This document shows positions 15,018-20,149 of a DNA stretch of 20,149 nucleotides, piece after piece. The stretch is from contig CAYHHI010000056.1 in NCBI GenBank assembly GCA_964356335.1, forward strand, positions 1 through 20,149, read 5' to 3'. Origin of the DNA: CAYHHI01 sp964356335 (lineage in GTDB: Bacteria > Arandabacterota > Arandabacteria > Arandabacterales > Arandabacteraceae). The position numbers and the translations under genes were made by a program. Under the pieces are notes generated by a model. It was not told the DNA's origin, made no database searches, and worked only from the letters and a program-made list of their open reading frames with translations. The stretch's first letter is position 1. Each line of letters begins with the position of its first letter.

Positions 15018-15587
15018 CTACCCCTTCTCATCAGGCTGGTAGATCACCACGTCACCTCGGGAGTAAACAAGACCATCGCCCCTACCCACAGCGAGGCACA
15101 CTGCCCGAAGTGTCTCACCGCTCGCCACGTGGTTGTCGACAAATAGGATTCGTCCATCCCGAAGGCAACCACGACAGGTGATATAGAGCTCTTCCGATCT
15201 GAGCGACCCACGCCCCCGATGATGTCGTATCCACTGGCTCTCCGTTTCTCGCGTCTTGATAAGCACGTCTTGGTACTCGCACCCGGTTTGTGCGGCCAAA
15301 GCCTGAGTGAGCAGTAGGTTCGCCCGAGTGTGTCCCCTATGATCTGGAACCGGTACCAATAGCTCACTCCCATTCAAGAGATCCCGCATCGCTACGACGG
15401 CCTCTGCGATGGCGTCTGCCCTGCACACTTTAAGGTCCAACGTCACTTGCCGCACTCGTTGCTCATCCGGTGTAAGCTGCTTCTGTTTCGGACTCCAATA
15501 TCGAGCAGCGAACCTCACGTAGAGCCGCTTCCACGTCTGGCCGAGGAAAACGGGGAATGACACGCAATGGGATTGATCTTCACGCAT
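15018..15587 (-). CDS. Phosphoribosyltransferase-fold protein
   Basis: A 189-residue protein if it starts at ATG 15587, 5 nt after the stop of the upstream membrane-protein gene; an overlapping ATG at 15623 is possible. Neither has a strong ribosome site, so re-initiation is likely. The ComF-like type I PRTase fold shows LLVPVPDHRGHTRANLL (residues 76-92) and the PRPP-loop-like ILFVDNHVASGETLRA (147-162). The usual pair of acidic residues in that loop is D-N here (D151, N152), so activity may be altered. Type I PRTases transfer ribose-phosphate from PRPP to bases, or act as regulators. The pairing with a membrane protein and the island setting suggest a toxin or defence role, which is inference. 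Confidence 0.7.
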   Translation of the reverse strand: MREDQSHCVSFPVFLGQTWKRLYVRFAARYWSPKQKQLTPDEQRVRQVTLDLKVCRADAIAEAVVAMRDLLNGSELLVPVPDHRGHTRANLLLTQALAAQTGCEYQDVLIKTRETESQWIRHHRGRGSLRSEELYITCRGCLRDGRILFVDNHVASGETLRAVCLAVGRGDGLVYSRGDVVIYQPDEKG

Positions 15588-15592
15588 CGGTA

Positions 15593-16234
15593 TTATGTAG
15601 CGTCGGCCCGAAGGACATGACACCAGATGATCCTGTTTCTCTCGACAAGAGGCCGCACCCTGCTAGGTCTCCACTTGAGGCACGACCGCCCAAAGGCGAG
15701 GAAGAGTACAATAGTCAAGGTAGTGCAAGCTAGACTCACACAATCTTGACGAATAAGCATCTCGACGATGCTGCCCACCGTCGCCGCTAGGATCAACGCA
15801 ATGTGTATCTGATAGATCGGCGGATAGTACATCAGCGCGTCGGGTACCCCCTCGCGCTTGACCTGGGAATCGACCCACCGCTGCTTTTCTTTGAGGTTGT
15901 CCTTGTGCCACATCCTGTAGCGTCTCAGAGATGTCTCCCAGCCAATCCAGGGGCCGCAGGTGCCATCCTCGAGCGCCACTTGAATATACGCGGCGATCCG
16001 CGCAGAGCTTAGCAAGCGGTTTATCGTAAACCAGAAGTTGAAAACCAGGAGAGATGATATCAATGGGGGAAGAATAATCAGCGCCTCGCTTGTCAAGTCG
16101 TGTAGGGCGGCGGTGCCGAGAGCCGCGATTAGCAGTGGCCGTTCAAAAACGTAGCGCCTCGATTGGAGGAGCTCCTCACGCAGAGTCCGATACTCCGTTT
16201 TTGGATCTATCCTCTCAAATCCTGTTGTGCACAT
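15593..16234 (-). CDS. Four-helix membrane protein paired with the PRTase
   Basis: A 213-residue protein. ATG 16234 has GGAGG with good spacing; the longer frame to 16396 gives a low-complexity, unlikely N-terminus. After a charged N-terminal helix (TEYRTLREELLQSRR) come two close membrane segments (about 32-48 and 51-71). A cytoplasmic helical region with SARIAAYIQVALED and GWETSLRRYRMW follows, then two more membrane segments (about 139-160 and 165-182). This two-plus-two layout is typical of membrane effectors and their regulators in defence loci, although I do not recognise the family. It is the first gene of a two-gene operon with the PRTase. The topology is supported by the sequence; the function is unknown. 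Confidence 0.65.
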   Translation of the reverse strand: MCTTGFERIDPKTEYRTLREELLQSRRYVFERPLLIAALGTAALHDLTSEALIILPPLISSLLVFNFWFTINRLLSSARIAAYIQVALEDGTCGPWIGWETSLRRYRMWHKDNLKEKQRWVDSQVKREGVPDALMYYPPIYQIHIALILAATVGSIVEMLIRQDCVSLACTTLTIVLFLAFGRSCLKWRPSRVRPLVERNRIIWCHVLRADAT

Positions 16235-16451
16235 CGGGGCCTCCGATTGACCAGGCGGGAGCTTCGTGGGTGTCGAGGGACGTTGGCGGCGCTGCGGTAA
16301 CGCCGCATTTCCACATGATGATGGCGGGGACGAAGCACGCGCACGACACCCGGTTGGGGTCGACGGGTACGGTCCGATGGGAGCCCATGCTGGCATGGAC
16401 CTCGGGCTCTAAACACGGATGGTCAGGTGTCGGCTCGCTCAGCTGATTCAT
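16215..16451 (-). CDS. Doubtful 78-residue ORF ahead of the membrane-protein gene
   Basis: An ATG ORF that overlaps the start of the membrane-protein gene by 20 nt. It has AAAGG almost touching the ATG, which is poor spacing. The product is Pro- and Cys-rich (PNRVSCACFVPAIIMWKC) and not recognised. It may be a leader peptide or chance. Confidence 0.2.
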   Translation of the reverse strand: MNQLSEPTPDHPCLEPEVHASMGSHRTVPVDPNRVSCACFVPAIIMWKCGVTAAPPTSLDTHEAPAWSIGGPDVHNRI

Positions 16452-16572
16452 CCTTTCGTGGTTTTATCCCTGCGGCTTAACTAAGGCGTAGGGCGTTTCC
16501 AAGGAACAGCCTTTGGACCGCTCCTCTATCGGATGAAGATCCACAGCCTTTATGCCATGCTTACCACACTTT

Positions 16573-16925
16573 CGAGCACTTGTCAACGCGCTTGCAGGCC
16601 GCGATATGTGTTACGCGGTTTCAACATTCAGGGTGAGCCGAGTGATCGATTGAATGTAGTGCAAGACCAGATCACGCAGACCAGTCAGAACTACGACAGG
16701 CTTAAGAGGTTACTTAGGGACAAGGAATTCAGGGAGATTGCGGCTCGGGTAGTCGAGATCGAAGCTCGCATGGATGGCGAAGAGGATTCAGGGCATGCGT
16801 GATGTACTGCTAGGAAGCCGATTTGAGGAGCTGCTGAGAAACGAGCGCAGCAAAGTGGCAATTTCCAGGCATGGCTCTGGAGGCTGGATCGAAACGATCA
16901 TACTGAAGGGGTTGACAAGTGCTCG
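16573..16925. repeat. 15-bp perfect inverted repeat flanking TerS copy 4
   Basis: CGAGCACTTGTCAAC (16573-16587) and its exact complement (16911-16925) bracket 323 bp containing the fourth TerS-like remnant. Each copy contains TTGACA pointing outward, one toward the membrane-protein/PRTase operon on the left and one toward the kinase operon on the right. A reasonable -10 box is missing on the plus side; on the minus side TAAGCA lies at 17 nt. Confidence 0.6.
16596..16802 (+). pseudogene. TerS-like gene remnant, copy 4
   Basis: Open from RYVLRGFNIQGEPSDRLNVV through YDRLKRLLRDKEFREIAARV to EARMDGEEDSGHA at the stop (16802). It shares the GEPxDRLNxVQxQ core and the DRYxxLKxxLxDxEF tail with the other copies and is closest to copy 3. 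The N-terminal helix-turn-helix is missing. The ORF could be extended to 16533, but that part does not match the family. Confidence 0.6.
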
Positions 16926-17037
16926 CCAACATGATGCCCGTGTGGTACACTCTGTGAGTTCCCATGAGGCTCGTTTGCGAGACGAGGGCAATTGCCCCGC
17001 AGCCACTCACGAGCTCTGCTTTGAGACAGGACTAAGG

Positions 17038-17877
17038 ATGAACCGACAGGATCTTCGGGTTGATGACGTTCTGAAAGCATTTGGCAACCCTCGTGATCTC
17101 GGCGGTGGTGGACAAAAACGAGTCTTCCTCGTGGACCATCCCCAGTTGGGCCAGGTGGTCCTCAAGCTCGGCCTATACTTATCACCAGAATCCTTGGAGC
17201 GGGCTCGGAGAGAGGTGTCGATTCTTTGTAGACTGGCGTCGCCGCACTTTCCACGGCAGATCGATTTCCAGGTTCTCGACGGCCAGCGCTACCTGATCAT
17301 GGAGGAATACGTGGACGGCCAAGCGCTCGTAGACAGGCTGAGTGATTACTCTTCCCCCCGCGAAGCATTCAGATTACTCTCACAGATCATAGCTCCGCTC
17401 GTGGATCTGTGGCAAATGGGAGTTGTGCATCGTGATCTTAAGCCAGCAAATATCATGATCACCGGCTTGGGCCCAGTCATAATCGATCTGGGGATTGCAC
17501 GCCTACTTGATTCGACGTCACTAACGCACAGCCATGCTCCTTTTGGGCCATGCACGCCCAACTATGCAGCTCCGGAGCAACTCCAGAACAGAAAGCGCGA
17601 AATCGACCATCGTTGCGATCAGTTCTGTCTCGGAATAGTCGTTGCCCAGCTCATTCTGGCGGGCGAACATCCGTTCGCTGCCGGGGGCCTGCAGAATCGC
17701 GGGAGTATTCCGGAGAACATACTGGCTGGGAGATGGGCAAGCGATCTGCTTCGGGCACGCATCTCTGCTGCTCAGTTTAGCATTGTCGAACGCATGCTTG
17801 CACCTGAACCCTACATGCGCTATCGTGTCCCATTGAAACTCCTCAGTGCTGTAGATCAGGTGGGAGAAGAGGCGTGA
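17038..17877 (+). CDS. Minimal Hanks-type Ser/Thr protein kinase
   Basis: A 279-residue kinase domain with nothing added. ATG 17038 follows ACAGGACTAAGG; earlier in-frame starts would add about 88 residues that resemble no kinase part. Features: glycine loop LGGGGQKRVFLV (21-32), lysine in VVLKLG (K43), glutamate E59 in the C-helix, HRDLKPANIM (131-140), IDLG in place of DFG (149-152) and YAAPEQ (176-181). All catalytic residues are present. The stop overlaps the GTG start of the next gene (GTGA). With a TIM-barrel protein and a nuclease following, the kinase is likely the sensing or switching part that controls the nuclease by phosphorylation; that role is inference. Kinases occur in several anti-phage systems, but I do not know this gene combination. 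Confidence 0.88.
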   Translation: MNRQDLRVDDVLKAFGNPRDLGGGGQKRVFLVDHPQLGQVVLKLGLYLSPESLERARREVSILCRLASPHFPRQIDFQVLDGQRYLIMEEYVDGQALVDRLSDYSSPREAFRLLSQIIAPLVDLWQMGVVHRDLKPANIMITGLGPVIIDLGIARLLDSTSLTHSHAPFGPCTPNYAAPEQLQNRKREIDHRCDQFCLGIVVAQLILAGEHPFAAGGLQNRGSIPENILAGRWASDLLRARISAAQFSIVERMLAPEPYMRYRVPLKLLSAVDQVGEEA

Positions 17878-19052
17878 CTCAAGTACTACACCAGCTAGGC
17901 TACCGGTACCAATGGAATCTTGAGAGTATCACAGGCGATGGCACTGGGGACGGGGTGATATGTGGGCCGCGCTACATGACGCGGGCTCGGGTTGAGGGCC
18001 TCCCCCTCGGAATCAGGGAGAACTCCTTGTTTGACCCTCAGTTCTTCCTACCTCATTCGTCGCGAGGCGCGCTATCGACCTACCCCTTCTTTCCCCAGGT
18101 CGTCGCTGGCGGATTCTCCACCACAGACTGGACTGATGCGATGGCTTCGCAGTGTGCAATGGACTGTCTGCGGTTCCAAAACGATTGCGGGTTCCGGGCT
18201 CTGGTCATTCCGACCAGATTCTATGATGGCATGCCTGCCAGTTTTGTTGACGACCAGGATAGGCAATTTGTGATCCCCTTCTTGGAGGCATCATCAAGAC
18301 TGAGGATTGAGCGCCCACTCTATCTTCAGGTCATACTGACCGACTTCATGCTTCGGGACCAATCCTATTCGGCCAGATTGCTCAATTGGATCACAAGCTA
18401 CTCCGAGCTGTCAGGTGTGTACCTTATCTACCATGTACAGAATCGCAGGAAGCAACTGCAGGACACCGAATTCTTGCTCAATCTGTTTGCATTCCTACAG
18501 AGCCTGAAACGGGCCGATCTGGCAGTGGTCGTTGGGTACGCCAACACAGAAGGGGTGCTACTTCTCTGCACTGGTGCCGATGCAATCACGATGGGCTCAT
18601 ACGAGAACTTGCGGATGTTTTCTGTAGATGCATTCGACGAGCCGCGGGATGGACCTCGCTACGGGCCCAACGTGCGGCTTTATGTCCCTCGTCTCTTACA
18701 GTGGGTGGAGCAAGCATACATGGGGGCAATTAGACGAGCTGTGGGAGATCTCGGCGAGTACCTGGAGGATAATCAGTACAGGGTCAGAATGTTCGAACCA
18801 GAGTACAACTGGCACTTCACAAAACCGGAGCCGTACAAGCATTTCTTTGTGACCTACTCTACTCAACTGAGGAGACTATCGGTGGGCTCCCCCGAGCAGC
18901 GATATCCGGCGGTTCTTGCAGAGTGCGAATCAGCCCTAGTCGAACACCAGCGTTTGCAGGCAGCGGGGATGGTCATGGATCCGGAGAGCAGTGGGCAACA
19001 CTTGAACAGCTGGATCTCTGTTTTGAATATTCAGATGAGGCGGATTTCATGA
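17874..19052 (+). CDS. Unrecognised 392-residue protein, probable TIM barrel
   Basis: Starts at a GTG overlapping the kinase stop and ends in an ATGA overlap with the nuclease, so the three genes are translated together. Alternating strands and helices suggest a beta/alpha barrel: FRALVIPTRF (107-116), PLYLQVILT (148-156), GVYLIYHV (181-188), LAVVVGYANTEG (216-227), and then GADAITMGSYENLRMF (234-249). The last segment is like the active-site face of barrel enzymes such as tRNA-guanine transglycosylase relatives, but that similarity is weak and I do not claim the activity. The N-terminus has HSSRGALSTYPFFPQVV, another possible conserved site. It may be the target of the kinase, or a base- or nucleotide-modifying enzyme. 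Confidence 0.6.
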   Translation: MTQVLHQLGYRYQWNLESITGDGTGDGVICGPRYMTRARVEGLPLGIRENSLFDPQFFLPHSSRGALSTYPFFPQVVAGGFSTTDWTDAMASQCAMDCLRFQNDCGFRALVIPTRFYDGMPASFVDDQDRQFVIPFLEASSRLRIERPLYLQVILTDFMLRDQSYSARLLNWITSYSELSGVYLIYHVQNRRKQLQDTEFLLNLFAFLQSLKRADLAVVVGYANTEGVLLLCTGADAITMGSYENLRMFSVDAFDEPRDGPRYGPNVRLYVPRLLQWVEQAYMGAIRRAVGDLGEYLEDNQYRVRMFEPEYNWHFTKPEPYKHFFVTYSTQLRRLSVGSPEQRYPAVLAECESALVEHQRLQAAGMVMDPESSGQHLNSWISVLNIQMRRIS

Positions 19053-19567
19053 AGGGCTTTCGTTCGGAGAGGTCAATGGGAAGTGCTTTCTGTCCGAAGG
19101 ATTCACTAGGAGCAGCGTTCGGTTATGCGCAGTGGGCGGCATGGCACACCGCGGAAACGAAGGGGCTGTTTGGTGTTCCAGACCACCTTGTCGTTTTCTG
19201 GAAGGATGATCGTAGGGGTAGCCCGTTTTATCGCGCGGTCGCCTGTGAATTGAAACGGAAGCACTGGAAGCGTGCATTGGTGCAGGCATTCCGCTACAAG
19301 GCCTTCGCACACTACTCCATCGTGGTTATGGATCAAGCGTATGTTCATCGTGCGTGCAAATCCTATCAGGAATTCCGGACGGCGAACGTAGGGCTCGCCG
19401 CACTTCGGACAGACGGTTCTTTAGAGTGGTGGTACAGGCCGCGTTACCAAGCACCATATTCGGAGCCGATGAGTCGTATCCTCCACGATGCGCTGGCTAG
19501 AGATGTATTCGCACAGGATGCTGCACCTCGCCAATGCGGCACGGCAGTGAAGTGGAGTGTTCGGTGA
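19049..19567 (+). CDS. PD-(D/E)XK-type nuclease of the kinase operon
   Basis: A 172-residue protein starting at ATG 19049 in an ATGA overlap. It has a compact PD-(D/E)XK-like core: GVPDHLVVFW with D45, then ACELKRKHWKRALVQAFRYK with E67-x-K69 and a following helix with Q79 and Y83, as in many nucleases of this fold. The beta strand SIVVMDQAY comes next, and the tail is basic. The catalytic residues look complete, so it is the best candidate for the DNA-cutting effector of the operon. Longer frames reaching 18923 overlap the barrel gene and were not chosen. The fold call comes from motif spacing only. Confidence 0.65.
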   Translation: MKGFRSERSMGSAFCPKDSLGAAFGYAQWAAWHTAETKGLFGVPDHLVVFWKDDRRGSPFYRAVACELKRKHWKRALVQAFRYKAFAHYSIVVMDQAYVHRACKSYQEFRTANVGLAALRTDGSLEWWYRPRYQAPYSEPMSRILHDALARDVFAQDAAPRQCGTAVKWSVR

Positions 19568-19922
19568 GACTGCGGGGAATCACCGCGGGTGTCTGGGTGT
19601 AGAGCACGAGTTGACTCGCTTCGTATAATGCCGATGATGCGAATAAGAAAAATAGACCAAACTAGACCGGACCGGCCGAAACTATACCAAAATATACTTT
19701 TTTGGCCGCCTCACCCAAAAGTCTAGTGAAAACGCCCCGAAATCGGGGGTAAAAGGGGCTTGGACGGGGCCTCCGAGGATTCCAACCCATTGAGGGATAA
19801 AGAGTTGCGGGAGCGGCTCATTCCACTATACCATGGTCTAGTTTTCACTAGACCGTCACTAGACTTTTGGGTCGATTTACTAGGCTTTCGACACTCGAAA
19901 GTATACTTTTCAAGGGGCAGGA
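19568..19922. other. Gene-free stretch packed with short inverted repeats
   Basis: No credible gene. The plus-strand ORF at 19760-19990 crosses the recombinase relic and is not convincing. The stretch holds repeated CTAGAC/GTCTAG boxes (19662-19668, 19721-19726, 19836-19841, 19849-19853, 19859-19864). It also holds GGTCTAGT-TTTC-ACTAGACC (19835-19854), CTTTCGA-CAC-TCGAAAG (19885-19901), the palindrome AAAGTATACTTT (19898-19909), and CCCCGA-AA-TCGGGG (19735-19748). It could be a regulatory array, a recombinase binding region or a MITE. Confidence 0.5.
19713..19872. repeat. 17-bp perfect inverted repeat
   Basis: ACCCAAAAGTCTAGTGA (19713-19729) is exactly complementary to 19856-19872, with 126 bp between. 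The arms contain CTAGAC boxes also found singly nearby. It could be the ends of a small element or paired protein sites. Confidence 0.75.
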
Positions 19923-20069
19923 CTACAGCCTTTCGAGGGCTCTCCTCAGGGTCTTGTCCTCGACTCGGGCGTAGATCTCCGTCGTGCTGATGTGCCGATG
20001 CCCGAGCGCGCTCTGGACGAGTCTCAGGTCACCACTTTGCCTGTAAAGGTTCATTGCAAACGTGTGCCG
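19923..20069 (-). pseudogene. Tyrosine recombinase (phage integrase) C-terminal relic
   Basis: The minus strand encodes the last 48 residues of a XerC/D-type recombinase: RHTFAMNLYRQSGDLRLVQS, then ALGHRHISTTEIYARV and a tail ending in LRRALERL and a stop at 19923. The R of the H-x-x-R motif, the GHRH segment and the nucleophile Tyr (EIYARV) are present. Just upstream the frame is cut by a palindrome and reaches a stop, so the core and N-terminal domains are absent from the window. Integrases of this type insert islands and prophages, so this fragment may record the boundary of the accessory region. It is too short to be active. Confidence 0.8.
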
Positions 20070-20124
20070 CTTATGCCGAGCTCGGCATAAGCATCATTAT
20101 GCCGACTTCCGGATTATGCCGAGT
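20069..20124. repeat. 24-bp perfect palindrome and TTATGCCGA repeats
   Basis: A perfect palindrome spans 20069-20092 and consists of two TTATGCCGAG half-sites head to head. Two more TTATGCCGA copies follow at about 20098 and 20115, and a near copy (TAATGCCGA) is at 19625-19633. The palindrome interrupts the recombinase frame right at its HKxRHT motif. The layout suggests a recombinase or transposase site. Confidence 0.7.
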
Positions 20125-20149
20125 CCCATCGGCTAGTCCTGCCTCAATT

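Noticed and set aside
16912..16951. TTGACA with TACACT as the kinase operon promoter
   Set aside because: The spacing is 28 nt, far from the usual 17; only the -35-like box within the inverted repeat is noted.
16774..17037. N-terminal extension of the kinase from 16774
   Set aside because: The extension overlaps the end of TerS copy 4 in another frame, resembles no kinase part, and the ATG at 17038 has a plausible ribosome site.
19760..19990. 76-residue plus-strand ORF
   Set aside because: It starts at TTG without a ribosome site, crosses several hairpins, and runs antisense into the recombinase relic.

Overview
The window is accessory DNA from a moderately GC-rich bacterium. The giant secreted protein at 10057-14226 has a signal peptide, repeats of beta-propeller type, and a C-terminal FlgD-like sorting domain of the kind common in the FCB group. 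The organism may therefore belong to an uncultured FCB-related lineage such as Eisenbacteria, Latescibacterota or Krumholzibacteriota, but this is inferred from one gene. No rRNA, tRNA or CRISPR array was seen.

Left end (1-3002): the C-terminal nuclease half of a phage-type large terminase, then a sigma-70/ECF-like sigma factor, a 45-residue membrane peptide, and a broken gene resembling a phage small terminase (TerS-like). Parts of that TerS-like gene recur on the + strand at 2578-3002, 6346-6477, 9094-9360, 14530-14815 and 16596-16802. They divide the window into blocks of unrelated accessory genes, so the region looks like a defence-type island built on repeated phage packaging remnants.

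Block A (3003-6168, minus): a retron-type operon. An Mrr-like nuclease, a 123-codon ORF full of inverted repeats, and a retron reverse transcriptase fused to a restriction-endonuclease-like domain are joined by 4-nt stop/start overlaps. Block B (6478-9093): a membrane-anchored NACHT STAND NTPase and an IS3 OrfA relic, lying between the two halves of a TerS-like gene. Block C (9361-14529): a small GIY-YIG protein, then a 1389-residue secreted protein with 21 repeats arranged 7+7+7 around two IPT/TIG-like domains, followed by a 117-bp IS21-like MITE. Block D (14816-16595, minus): a four-helix membrane protein paired with a phosphoribosyltransferase-fold protein. Block E (16803-19567, plus): a tightly overlapping operon of a minimal Ser/Thr kinase, a probable TIM-barrel protein and a PD-(D/E)XK nuclease.

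Right end (19568-20149): a gene-free stretch dense in short inverted repeats, then the last 48 codons of a tyrosine recombinase cut off at a 24-bp perfect palindrome. This is probably an island boundary or recombination scar. The best candidates for undescribed biology are the block E operon, the block D pair, the dual-nuclease retron locus, and the TerS-remnant array that separates them.
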